From Leeuwenhoekiella aequorea (GTDB taxonomy: Bacteria; Bacteroidota; Bacteroidia; Flavobacteriales; Flavobacteriaceae): a stretch of DNA of 64,000 nucleotides. The stretch lies in assembly GCF_004104375.1 (NCBI RefSeq), contig NZ_QOVM01000003.1:124001-188000 (forward strand), written 5' to 3'. The notes below the pieces were generated by a model. It searched no databases. It worked only from the letters and a program-made list of their open reading frames with translations, and was not told the DNA's origin. Positions 9,714-18,109 of this stretch are shown here, one piece after another; position 1 is the stretch's first letter, and every line of letters begins with the position of its first letter. Made by a program: the position numbers and the translations under genes.

Positions 9714-10571
9714 ATGGAAAAAGTTAAAAATTTATTGGTTGCACTAGACCTTTCATCAATAGACAACCATTTAATTGAGTACAGTTCATTTCTTGCTGAA
9801 AAACTAGCAATTGAGAATGTGTATTTCGTACATAATATTAAAAAATACGAGATTTCAGATCTTTTTGAAGAAGAATTGCAGAACGTAAATCTCGATCAAT
9901 TAATTGGTGACGAGCTAAATGATAAAATTGATAGCAGATTTACCGCAAAGGCAAACTGGGAAGTTCTTATTTCTGAAGATTCAAATACAGAATCTTTAAT
10001 TCATTATATCGCCAATAAATATCAGATAAATCTGGTCTTAATCGGAAATAAAACTACAAAAGATGGTACAGGTGTCGTAACCACAAAATTATTGAGACTA
10101 CTAAAATGCAGTATTCTTACCGTTCCTAAAACTGACGAAATTAATCTTGATAAGGTATGGGTGGCTACTGACTTCTCGAGCCATTCACGCAAATCATTTT
10201 TCTTTGTTGAAGAACTTCGAAACAAAATAACTATCAAACTAAATTCGATTCATATATATCACATCCCCATTCAATTCTCTCCATATGTTGTGGGTGATGC
10301 AGCTATTACCAAAATTGAGACCCATTTAAAACAAAAAGCTGCCAAGTTTTTTAAGAAACTTGCCGTAACTGAACCAGATGAATCAGAATTCTTGTTTGCT
10401 AAGGATAAAAGTATAGGTCAGAAATTCTTGCTAGAAATTGAAAAGCGCAAACCCAATCTTATTGTGCTATCTGATAAAGGTGGAAGCAATATCTCCTCAC
10501 TTTTAATAGGTAGCCTCACAGAAGAGCTTTTTAATGAAAGTTTAAGCTCTCCATTACTAGTTGTAAAATAA
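9714..10571 (+). CDS. Universal stress protein, two tandem Usp domains
   Basis: A cytoplasmic protein of 285 residues made of two Usp domains (about 1-140 and 145-285). The first has LIGNKTTKDGTGVVTTKLLR, a loose form of the G-X2-G-X9-G ATP site. The second ends with GSLTEELFNESLSSPLLVVK. It begins three bases after the BCCT transporter, so both are probably translated from one message. Usp proteins next to transporters often tune transport or stress survival; here that is inference. Confidence 0.88.
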   Translation: MEKVKNLLVALDLSSIDNHLIEYSSFLAEKLAIENVYFVHNIKKYEISDLFEEELQNVNLDQLIGDELNDKIDSRFTAKANWEVLISEDSNTESLIHYIANKYQINLVLIGNKTTKDGTGVVTTKLLRLLKCSILTVPKTDEINLDKVWVATDFSSHSRKSFFFVEELRNKITIKLNSIHIYHIPIQFSPYVVGDAAITKIETHLKQKAAKFFKKLAVTEPDESEFLFAKDKSIGQKFLLEIEKRKPNLIVLSDKGGSNISSLLIGSLTEELFNESLSSPLLVVK

Positions 10572-10617
10572 CAGCTTAGATTTATAATATGAGTAATCCT
10601 TTTAGCTTAAAATTCTA

Positions 10618-11001
10618 ATGTTGAAACGTAATACACGTCTTGCTTATATCTTAGGGTTTGTTTTTTTATTAATTATAGAAATTACGATCGCAACCTTGCT
10701 AAATACAGGTTTTATACGTGAAAATCTTGGCGATTTTTTAGTTGTTATTTTAATTTATTGCCTGGTAATGGCAGTTTGTGATTTTTCAGTAAAAAAAGGG
10801 CTATTAATTACACTAGTTTTCTCGTATGCTATAGAGATTTTGCAACTTTTAAAACTACCTCAATACTTTCCAGCTCAAACTGAAAAGTGGGCAGTATTAG
10901 TATTGGGAAGTTATTTCTCGTGGATAGATATACTAATGTATACTTTCGGGATGATAACAATATGGACTATAGAATATCTTAAGCAACCTAAAGTACAATA
11001 G
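10618..11001 (+). CDS. DUF2809 family membrane protein
   Basis: A 127-residue protein with about four membrane helices. The motif YAIEILQLLKLP followed by SWIDILMYTFGM matches the DUF2809 family, related to VanZ-like small membrane proteins. It lies 46 bases after the Usp gene and is followed by a terminator, so it may be the last gene of the porin-BCCT-Usp unit. Function unknown. Confidence 0.72.
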   Translation: MLKRNTRLAYILGFVFLLIIEITIATLLNTGFIRENLGDFLVVILIYCLVMAVCDFSVKKGLLITLVFSYAIEILQLLKLPQYFPAQTEKWAVLVLGSYFSWIDILMYTFGMITIWTIEYLKQPKVQ

Positions 11002-11021
11002 TTCTTTAAAGATAAAATTAG

Positions 11022-11057
11022 GTCTCATCTCACCCAGATAGATAGGTAAGATGAGGC
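11022..11057 (+). terminator. Intrinsic terminator
   Basis: Arms 11022-11034 and 11045-11057 with one mismatch, followed by a T-rich tract (TCTTTCT). Closes the operon that begins with the porin-like gene. Confidence 0.7.
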
Positions 11058-11098
11058 TCTTTCTATTCGCATTAGGAAGTTTTTAACTTGTTACTCTC

Positions 11099-12313
11099 CT
11101 ATTCTTTTCCGTCAACATAATCTTGCAAGTAACTATATTGCTCAGTTAGCTTTCCGTTTTGAGTCATACGGGCACGTTTTAAAATTCCATCTTTATCATT
11201 ATTAAAAAATGCTGGTAATACGTGTTTAACAAACATATCTCCAAAACCTTCACTAGCATCTTTAGGTAATTCGCAAGGCAAGTTATCTACCGCCATTACG
11301 GTAATTGCACCTTCAGCATCATAAGCCACTTCACGTTCAGCTTGAGCATCATACCCATAAAACGGATTTGCAATTGTAGATGCTCTCAGTGTAGAAGCTA
11401 CGGGGCCATCGACATCGCAAGAAATATCAGCCACCACTTCAATTTTAAATTTACTTGTTTTAGCATCTTCTCGTGTAAACAAAAATGGTGCTCCATCTCC
11501 ATAATAATGCCCTGCAATAAACAACTGAGTAACTTCTGCAAATCGCATAAAATTAGATTCGTACTCAGCCGGGTTTTTAAAGAAATGACTAGCGACAACT
11601 GCTGATCCATTTTTTTGCTTTACATAATCTGCTACTCCTAATTGGCAATAAACCGGCATATCATATTCTTCACTCAAATAGTCCTCAACGGAAACTTTTT
11701 TAATACCCATCTCATCCAGAATTTCCATAGCCCCGGCAGTAACTTTCCCGGTTCCTGTGAGCGCTATTTTTAGGGTGGGTAGTTCGATTTTTGCTAATTG
11801 CTTATGCAATGCATCTACGGTGTTAAGACTTGATGCCGCGGGCAGATCATATATCTTATGTTTCTTTCCATAAGCTCGAAACCCATTATATGCACCTACT
11901 AATCCGGCATAACGGCCAAAACCTATGAGGCGTAAACCTGTTTCGTCTGTGACAAGTTCGTGATCATATAATTCAATATTTTTATCTAAAACAGCACGTA
12001 GTAAATCACGGTTATAAGGCTGTTTTTTGATTGTATGACTAAAAAAGAAGTACTTCTTATTAGAAATTAAGTCTTCTATTGGCACCTCTTTAACTCCTAA
12101 AAAAACATCAGCTTGAGAAACATTGGTTTTCACTTCAAATTCGGCCTTCTCATACGCCACATCTGGAAATACCCGTATAGCACTAGATTCTACAATAAAT
12201 CGTGCTTTAGGGAATAGCTGTTGAGCCTGAGTCATCGCAGTAGGCGACAAAACCGCGCGGTGATCTGGTGGTGTTTTTCCTTCCTTTAATAATGCAAATT
12301 CTATTTTAGCCAT
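11099..12313 (-). CDS. NAD(P)-dependent alanine dehydrogenase/transhydrogenase-family oxidoreductase
   Basis: A soluble 404-residue enzyme. The N-terminus (FALLKEGKTPPDHRAVLSP) and the central Rossmann motif ALTGTGKVTAGAMEILDEMG belong to the AlaDH/PntA/saccharopine-dehydrogenase (LYS1-like) superfamily. Close homologues in flavobacteria are annotated either as alanine dehydrogenase or as lysine-forming saccharopine dehydrogenase. The substrate cannot be settled by eye. It is monocistronic and faces the DUF2809 gene. Confidence 0.75.
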   Translation of the reverse strand: MAKIEFALLKEGKTPPDHRAVLSPTAMTQAQQLFPKARFIVESSAIRVFPDVAYEKAEFEVKTNVSQADVFLGVKEVPIEDLISNKKYFFFSHTIKKQPYNRDLLRAVLDKNIELYDHELVTDETGLRLIGFGRYAGLVGAYNGFRAYGKKHKIYDLPAASSLNTVDALHKQLAKIELPTLKIALTGTGKVTAGAMEILDEMGIKKVSVEDYLSEEYDMPVYCQLGVADYVKQKNGSAVVASHFFKNPAEYESNFMRFAEVTQLFIAGHYYGDGAPFLFTREDAKTSKFKIEVVADISCDVDGPVASTLRASTIANPFYGYDAQAEREVAYDAEGAITVMAVDNLPCELPKDASEGFGDMFVKHVLPAFFNNDKDGILKRARMTQNGKLTEQYSYLQDYVDGKE

Positions 12314-12463
12314 CGATAGTAGTTTTGAACTTCTAATTTACAATTTTTAAACCTTCTGTAACTGCTTGTTTTACAGGCTAAGCTAGCATAAAACCTCAAA
12401 AGTTTTAATAGTTTATTGAGATTAAAACGTTAACATTTTTCGTATTTTTACAAAAAATAAATT

Positions 12464-13285
12464 ATGAAATTAAAACTCCTTATGCTAGCTGTGCTGGCGG
12501 TTACAACATCATGTAGTGCTCAAAATAAAATTAAAGGCGACAAAGATGTCATGTCTATAGTGGGTAAATTAGAATCTGGAATAAATACTATTGAAGTAGG
12601 TGAAGGAATCGAACTTGAACTTGCCCAATCTCCTAACAACAGTTACATTTTAACTACAGATAGAAATCTGGTAACTGTTATAGATTTTAAAGTTACAGAC
12701 AGTGTTCTTGTTATAAAGCCCAATATGCGAATTACTGCGGCCAAAGAATTGAAAGTTTATTTAAAATTAGACAATCCACAACATATAATTTTAAAGAAAG
12801 ATGCAGAATTTGAATCTCCTGGTCTACTTGAAGTAGCAGACTTTAGTCTTACTGCATACGACTCATCAAAATTTGAATTCAAATTAAATAGTAGCAATAC
12901 GTCTTTCAATTTAATGGGGAATTCTGGCGGGGATTGCAGGTTAAATACAAAGAAGTTTAACTTAAAAATGGCCGATCGTACAGATCTTAAAGGCGATTAT
13001 AATGCTGAAGAAGTAACTTTTACCCTTGCTGATAATTCTGAATTTTCTCCCAGAGGTAAAACCAATACGTTACAACTTACATCTTCTGGAAAATCTGATT
13101 ATAATGGTTCAAGATTTGAATCTAAAGATGGTTATGTGACTTTGAGTGGCCGTACCGAAACAGAGGTATATGCTTCAAATAATTTAAAAGTATATGCTCA
13201 GGACAAAGCGCGGGTTAAAGCATATGGAAAAGGCGATATTAAAATGGAAGCTCTCAAAGATGATGCTTCTATTGAAAAGAAATAA
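12464..13285 (+). CDS. DUF2807 (head GIN-type) putative exported protein
   Basis: A 273-residue exported protein. The signal peptide contains VTTSCSAQ, which may act as a lipobox. The body consists of short beta strands with regular SSKFEFKLNSSN/TSSGKSDYNGS-type turns, the pattern of the DUF2807 'auto-transporter adhesin head GIN' domain, a right-handed beta solenoid. No enzyme motif is visible. The next feature downstream is ssrA, with its own promoter. The surface or periplasmic role is unknown. Confidence 0.78.
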   Translation: MKLKLLMLAVLAVTTSCSAQNKIKGDKDVMSIVGKLESGINTIEVGEGIELELAQSPNNSYILTTDRNLVTVIDFKVTDSVLVIKPNMRITAAKELKVYLKLDNPQHIILKKDAEFESPGLLEVADFSLTAYDSSKFEFKLNSSNTSFNLMGNSGGDCRLNTKKFNLKMADRTDLKGDYNAEEVTFTLADNSEFSPRGKTNTLQLTSSGKSDYNGSRFESKDGYVTLSGRTETEVYASNNLKVYAQDKARVKAYGKGDIKMEALKDDASIEKK

Positions 13286-13303
13286 AACATTAATTCTCGA
13301 TAG

Positions 13304-13333
13304 TTTGAATACCAAAGAACTTTAGTATCTTTG
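13304..13333 (+). promoter_or_regulatory. ssrA promoter (Bacteroidota -33/-7)
   Basis: TTTG at 13304-13307 and TATCTTTG at 13326-13333 with an 18-base spacer, a near-perfect Bacteroidota primary-sigma promoter. Transcription should start near 13340, leaving about 25 leader bases that include a small CCTC/GAGG hairpin before the mature tmRNA end. Confidence 0.85.
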
Positions 13334-13364
13334 CACCCCTCAAATTATCGAGGATTATCACAAT

Positions 13365-13762
13365 GGGGTCGATTTGGTTTTGACATCGGGTCTAATTGAG
13401 TAGTAAGCACGCCGAGCGCTGGGACAAAAGCTCGTAAATCTCATGTTTCACACTTTTTAAACGGCGAGAATAACTACGCCATGGCTGCATAATCCGAATT
13501 ACAGTAGGATTACTTAATCTCATACAAGGTATGAGACCATGATACCTCTGAAAAGCCTTGGTTTACGGCGTTTCGTTTAGAGGTACCGAAAAAGTAAACA
13601 TAGCTATCGCAGGGTCTTGATGTGGTAGTGAAACTTAATCGAGAATAAGGTATTGCTTGGTAGTTGCCGACCGGGTACTATTCGAAAACTAATTGGCAAA
13701 TAAGCGTGTAGAAAGCTATTGAGTTGCCTGTTTGCACGGCGGTTCGAACCCGCCCGACTCCA
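13365..13762 (+). ncRNA. ssrA: Transfer-messenger RNA (tmRNA)
   Basis: Rescues stalled ribosomes and tags the unfinished peptide for degradation. The 5' end GGGGTCG (13365-13371) pairs with CGACTCC (13755-13761) to form the acceptor stem, with A13762 as discriminator. The T arm GGCGG-TTCGAAC-CCGCC is clear near the 3' end. The CCA is not encoded. About 398 bases, normal for the phylum. The tag frame lies at 13463-13492. Confidence 0.97.
13463..13492 (+). other. tmRNA tag reading frame (GENNYAMAA)
   Basis: Reading from the resume codon GGC at 13463 gives Gly-Glu-Asn-Asn-Tyr-Ala-Met-Ala-Ala then TAA at 13490-13492. The ending in Ala-Ala is the usual ClpXP degron. The exact resume codon is inferred by similarity to other tmRNA tags. 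Confidence 0.85.
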
Positions 13763-13766
13763 CAAT
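13749..13766 (+). repeat. 18-bp direct repeat at ssrA 3' end (att-like copy 1)
   Basis: The last part of ssrA, starting in the T loop/T stem and running four bases past the discriminator (CCCGCCCGACTCCACAAT). An identical 18-base copy lies at 13917-13934. The position at the T-loop/3' end of tmRNA is a classic attachment core for tyrosine integrases. Confidence 0.8.
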
Positions 13767-13799
13767 TAAATACTAAATCCCTAAAGAGATTGAAATGTT

Positions 13800-13832
13800 A
13801 AAATCCTGCCAAGTTTACTTGAGCAGGATTTT
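13800..13832 (+). terminator. ssrA terminator
   Basis: Arms 13800-13809 (AAAATCCTGC) and 13823-13832 (GCAGGATTTT) followed by TTTG; lies 37 bases after the tmRNA 3' end. Confidence 0.85.
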
Positions 13833-13916
13833 TGTTTCAATACCTCTGAGTGTTATCGAAGTTTATTTAGTATCTGCAGAATTGGAGCTACTGCGTTGAA
13901 CGGCCACAGGCCGTAG

Positions 13917-13934
13917 CCCGCCCGACTCCACAAT
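13917..13934 (+). repeat. Displaced ssrA 3' end (att-like copy 2)
   Basis: Exact second copy of the 18 bases at 13749-13766, not attached to any tmRNA body. It is followed 31 bases later by its own strong terminator, the same order as after the real ssrA. This looks like the old 3' end and terminator pushed downstream by a past integration event. No integrase remains between the copies. Confidence 0.75.
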
Positions 13935-13965
13935 CACCTATAACTGCGTTATAGGATATAATAAG

Positions 13966-13998
13966 AAAAGCCCATCAAATGTATTTGAATGGGCTTTT
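13966..13998 (+). terminator. Second terminator downstream of displaced ssrA end
   Basis: Long stem of AAAAGCCCAT and its complement plus an inner CAAAT/ATTTG extension with a one-base bulge, followed by T-rich sequence. It may be the original ssrA terminator. Confidence 0.75.
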
Positions 13999-14153
13999 TG
14001 TTATTAATACATCCGGCCTGAAAAGACAGGAAGCTATACTTGTAAAATTGAAGATATTGTATTGAAGCTAAGCTAGTCCCCTATTTCATTTTTAAATCTT
14101 TGTAAACTTAATATTTATAAGGTTTTTTAATTATGGATATAATTGCAACATAC

Positions 14154-14314
14154 TTACTTCTTACCAAAGTAATTTAAGAGCTTAAACAATCTGGACAAAC
14201 TTCTGAAACCATAAAATTTAACTGATTAATTTGATAATTAACAGGAAGCTTAAAAGTGGGTTCCACATCTTCAATACAAGTGACAACCTTACATTTCTCA
14301 GAATTAAAGTGAAA
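14154..14314 (-). pseudogene. fur/zur 3'-end remnant
   Basis: About 160 bases closely match the 3' end and stop-flanking sequence of the intact fur gene at 18110-18487; by hand I count about 18 differences. The coding part (14174 to about 14314) reads HFNSEKCKVVTCIEDVEPTFKLP and on to VCPDCLSS with stop TAA. It therefore keeps the C-terminal CxxC, but the first metal cysteine (C84 in the intact protein) is serine. Everything before residue 81 is gone. The remnant abuts and slightly overlaps the stop of the outer-membrane receptor gene. Confidence 0.9.
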
Positions 14315-16949
14315 ATTTTAAAGTTGCTATCACCTGCGCGGGTCGTAATCTATAACTACTTTGCACATAATAATATTGATTAGTATAAGCATTGATAAAA
14401 GATTCGGTATTCAAGATATTTCGCCAACTGATGTTTAGATCCATTTTTGGTTTCTTAAAAGTCAACTGATATCCCAAATTCAAAAAATAATTGTCACCAT
14501 TTTCAGATAACGTATTACCATAATACTCAATACTGGAGCTTAAATACTGATTGTCTTTTGGGTAGAAATAAAGATCTAGGCTATGCTGTTGATTTTCTAT
14601 TTGTTGAAAATCACTATTCTCAAAACCTGATCTATACGTAGAAAAATTACCTGAATAACTTGTAATAAGCCAACTTAAAATATCGGCTTCAATAGTACCT
14701 CCTATATTGAAATTTTGTGTATTTACCTCAGCTAAAACAGTATTTAAAAGTTGCTGTCGCTTTGATAGCTTATAAGAAGTATTAAGTTTAAATGTTGTTT
14801 TTAGTTTCCTGAAGTATTTGCTGGTATTAGCGCTAAAGTTATGAGTATCATAACTATTTTCTTGAGCGACAGCATCTAGAATCGTTGTTCCGTTTGCGCC
14901 AATAGTAGAACTGTACACCAGATTATTTTCAGAAAAACTATACGAGTAAGATGCTGCTAAAAACAATTGCTTTAGCGGATTTCGATAATTCAGTCCACCG
15001 CTATAATTTTGCCGCATTTCTTCTGAAATTGGCGCGTCATATCTACTTAAGTTTCGATAGCTATTAAGTAAATATCTAAAATATAATTGCTCGAGCTCGC
15101 CAAAATTATAACTCAATTCTGCTGAAGCATTTACTTCCCAAAACGCAGAAAGCTTTTTTCTAGCATAGAAATATGGCTCAAATACCAGCCGATTTAACGC
15201 TCGTGTTTCTTCAAAATTCTTGTCTTCTAGCTGAAAACTTTTAAATTCAAAAGGTATGTTTAGACTCAAGTTCCAGGTTTCATCCTTACTTTTATAACTA
15301 ATAAAGTTTTTAAAGTAAACTGAAGATTGCACAAATTGGGTTCTGTTTTTAAAATCTGTATTTGAAATCTCTTCTCCATTTTCTAGAAAAATATCAGTAT
15401 CTAATTGTTGATTTTGAATGGAAAACCCAAATTTTGGAGAAATTGTAAATTTCCCAAGTGCTTTAGTAAATCCAGCAGAATTATCGGTATAAATTTTACT
15501 TGTTGATACCAGCTGCTGAAGTTCTGTATAAGGAACATTATTATTAAGAACAGCTTCAAACTGGCCCGGCTGTACCCGTAAATCCTGATTACTTTGTGTA
15601 AAACCCGTGTTTGAATTAAAGGAAATTAATTGTTTTCCAAGCGTTCTTAGCAATCGAAGCTCGTTTCTAATTCCGAAGAAAGGATTATTTAATTGTTGAC
15701 TTATTTGCGTATTAGGACGGTCGATCAAACCACGTTGGGTATTCCAATACCCATTAAATTCCAGTTGATTTTTCAGGTAATTTTTATCTACATTATTTTC
15801 TAAAGTTACCTCTCCTTCTAATCTGCTTATAAATATATCATTACCCGTTTGCTCTTTTAAATCAATCGTATCGGTAGGAGTAAAATAGCGTGTTTGCGTA
15901 CTCCCATCCTGCTGTTGATAATCATTAAGATAAGATATATTCACTTTAAGATCCAAATTCTCATTAATACGTTGTAAACTATTTATTGAACCTAAATGTA
16001 CATTGTTATCCAACCAGCGTTGTGCAGAAAATGGAGGCTCCGATACATTTTGTATAGTAAGCCAATCAGATTTTTCGATATCAAAATCGCTCCCGGTACT
16101 GCTGGTTGAAAAATTACGAATCTCTCCCGATGCATCGTTTCCCGTATTATTGCTTTGGTAAGAAACTATTGCCTGTCGATTTTTAGCAAAAACCATAGGC
16201 GTTACTTTTGTCTCCCATAGCAAGGGAGTAGCACCCATCCCGATGGTAGCGGTTCCGCTAAAGGTTACGTCATTTTTAAGCTTGATATTGATAGATGCAC
16301 GTTCTGAAAACTCTAGACTATCTAAGACTTTTATGGGCTGATGGTTTTCTAATATCTCTACTTTAGAAACTGCCTCAACAGAAAGGTTATTATTTGCAAG
16401 ATTATAACGCCCTTCTAAAAGATCCAGACCTTCAATATAGTATTTCTGAATAGGCTCATTTTGATAATAAATCTGCCCGTCAGGCCGAATATCAATCCCT
16501 GGTAATTTCTTTAGAACATCACCAATAACCCGGTCATTTTTATTTTTAAATGCAGCTACCGAAAAACTTAGCGTATCACCACGTTGCTGCAAAATTTCAG
16601 ATTTAACTAGTACTTCTTTTAATGATTCTGATGATGGTGAAAGCTTAACCTCTAGTGTCTGTGTTTTATTTTGAATCGTTTTTTCAAATGTATTATAACC
16701 CAGGTATGATATTTTTAAAAACAGTAAATCACTTTCATTTTTAACAGCTATTTTAAAGGTTCCGTTCACATCTGAAATTCCATAAGCCAAAATTGAAGAA
16801 ATAGAATCTTTACTGATTATTACAGTTGCTCCACCAAGTTTTTCCTGCTTGTCACTAAGAATATGCCCCGAGATTTCAATCTGAGAATGGCCCACTAAAC
16901 CAAAGAATAGCATTATCAGAAAAAAATAAACCTGTTTAGTATAAATCAA
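14304..16949 (-). CDS. TonB-dependent-receptor-like outer-membrane protein (GLPGLI partner)
   Basis: An 881-residue protein with signal peptide, an N-terminal carboxypeptidase-D regulatory-like beta domain (ISGHILSDKQEKLGGATVII, residues 25-105), and a plug-like region (IGDVLKKLPGIDIRPDGQI). A long outer-membrane barrel follows, ending in VIATLKFSL with a terminal hydrophobic residue. The family is usually paired with GLPGLI proteins, as here (23 bases upstream). Substrate unknown; placement between two fur copies suggests metal or metallophore handling. Its stop codon lies inside the fur remnant, so the last codons sit on a recombination joint. Confidence 0.82.
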   Translation of the reverse strand: MIYTKQVYFFLIMLFFGLVGHSQIEISGHILSDKQEKLGGATVIISKDSISSILAYGISDVNGTFKIAVKNESDLLFLKISYLGYNTFEKTIQNKTQTLEVKLSPSSESLKEVLVKSEILQQRGDTLSFSVAAFKNKNDRVIGDVLKKLPGIDIRPDGQIYYQNEPIQKYYIEGLDLLEGRYNLANNNLSVEAVSKVEILENHQPIKVLDSLEFSERASINIKLKNDVTFSGTATIGMGATPLLWETKVTPMVFAKNRQAIVSYQSNNTGNDASGEIRNFSTSSTGSDFDIEKSDWLTIQNVSEPPFSAQRWLDNNVHLGSINSLQRINENLDLKVNISYLNDYQQQDGSTQTRYFTPTDTIDLKEQTGNDIFISRLEGEVTLENNVDKNYLKNQLEFNGYWNTQRGLIDRPNTQISQQLNNPFFGIRNELRLLRTLGKQLISFNSNTGFTQSNQDLRVQPGQFEAVLNNNVPYTELQQLVSTSKIYTDNSAGFTKALGKFTISPKFGFSIQNQQLDTDIFLENGEEISNTDFKNRTQFVQSSVYFKNFISYKSKDETWNLSLNIPFEFKSFQLEDKNFEETRALNRLVFEPYFYARKKLSAFWEVNASAELSYNFGELEQLYFRYLLNSYRNLSRYDAPISEEMRQNYSGGLNYRNPLKQLFLAASYSYSFSENNLVYSSTIGANGTTILDAVAQENSYDTHNFSANTSKYFRKLKTTFKLNTSYKLSKRQQLLNTVLAEVNTQNFNIGGTIEADILSWLITSYSGNFSTYRSGFENSDFQQIENQQHSLDLYFYPKDNQYLSSSIEYYGNTLSENGDNYFLNLGYQLTFKKPKMDLNISWRNILNTESFINAYTNQYYYVQSSYRLRPAQVIATLKFSL

Positions 16950-16972
16950 TATTTCTTATTGATGATGAATTG

Positions 16973-17773
16973 TTAGTGTTGAAGTTCAATAGGATTATTT
17001 CGCTTTTTATATTTTTCGCTTAGCTCCTTTCGGGCTTTAGCTTCATCTTCTGCACTCCAACCGAATGAAATACCTGCTTTTTGCATTGTGCCAATAGGAT
17101 CACGACTATAATCGTCGCGAACTTGATCAAGTTCTTGTTGAGAAATAGTTTTGTAATTATCTAAATTTAATAGTTTACCTACCGGATCTACTAATTCTTG
17201 AAATCCCGTTAAACTAAAATAATATTGATTTCTTACGTCTGAAATTTCCAAAATGAGTCCCGGTAAACCACTAAATTTATAAGGCCCGTCTAAAAATGGT
17301 AATTCTGGAGCAAACCAGGCAACATAATTTCTACCGGCAAAAGAACCAGTTGCTTTTTGAACATTAAAGCCTAATATCTCTTTGTTATCTGGCTGTATTT
17401 TCCAATCAATAATTTTTAAATCCTGTTTATATTTAAGTTCATACTGAAATATTTTTTCAGCTAAAATAAGTTCATTATTCTGGTACTCTTTAAAGATTGT
17501 ATATTTAAAATCAGTCATTCGATTGTACTCATCCATCCGCATCATCACAGGATTTTCCATATTCTCTAAAGAATCTTTAACCGCTTGCCCTAAGCTTGAA
17601 AATCGTGAATAACCTTTACCTAAATAAAGAACACCTGTTTCAGATTTTATAGAATTGATATCGGTAGAATCTCCTTGATAATTTAAGTGGTAAGTAGCTT
17701 TATACGAATAGGATTTTTGTGCTTGCAAACCTCCTAAACTAAGCAGAAGCAAAGCAATTATAAATTTTCTCAT
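16973..17773 (-). CDS. GLPGLI family protein
   Basis: A periplasmic or surface protein of about 266 residues named for the motif seen here as FSGLPGLILEISD. I chose the ATG at 17773 because it starts a clean signal peptide (MRKFIIALLLLSLGGLQAQ). The frame extends 11 codons further to 17806, but the added lysine/tyrosine-rich piece would spoil the signal. It precedes the outer-membrane receptor in the same direction, a pairing seen repeatedly in flavobacteria. Molecular function is unknown. Confidence 0.85.
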   Translation of the reverse strand: MRKFIIALLLLSLGGLQAQKSYSYKATYHLNYQGDSTDINSIKSETGVLYLGKGYSRFSSLGQAVKDSLENMENPVMMRMDEYNRMTDFKYTIFKEYQNNELILAEKIFQYELKYKQDLKIIDWKIQPDNKEILGFNVQKATGSFAGRNYVAWFAPELPFLDGPYKFSGLPGLILEISDVRNQYYFSLTGFQELVDPVGKLLNLDNYKTISQQELDQVRDDYSRDPIGTMQKAGISFGWSAEDEAKARKELSEKYKKRNNPIELQH

Positions 17774-18109
17774 ATCTAATGTTCTATAGAAATATTTTTT
17801 CACCAATTCTGCTCAAAGTTTTTACATAAAGTCTAACTATTCAGCGACATCGTTATCTTGTATTTATAAAAATAAAAATTACAATACATAATAAATAATT
17901 AATTATTAGGTATTCAAAACAAATGATAGAGCAATTTCCTTAAACCTCTTCTAGAAAAATTTTAATTTATTAACTGCTTTTCTCTAAAGATTTGGGATAC
18001 TTACTATATAATACAATAGTTACTAGATGATTATGACTCAGCAAATTTCACCTCTTAATTTTAAGTCCAGTTTTTTTTAAAAATAGATTTTACTTCTTAC
18101 CAAAGTAAT
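17774..18109. other. AT-rich gap between GLPGLI gene and fur
   Basis: About 336 bases without a supportable gene. The end next to fur (18091-18109) is shared with the fur remnant downstream of the receptor. The rest presumably holds the promoter for the GLPGLI-receptor pair. No hairpin or operator palindrome of the fur/merC type was found in it. Confidence 0.5.

Noticed and set aside
13767-13916. Remnant integrase or tRNA between the two ssrA-end repeats
   Set aside because: The 150 bases hold only the terminator and a small hairpin; no coding piece of an integrase could be found.
17774-17806. Longer start for the GLPGLI protein
   Set aside because: The added residues precede and spoil a clean signal peptide that starts at 17773.
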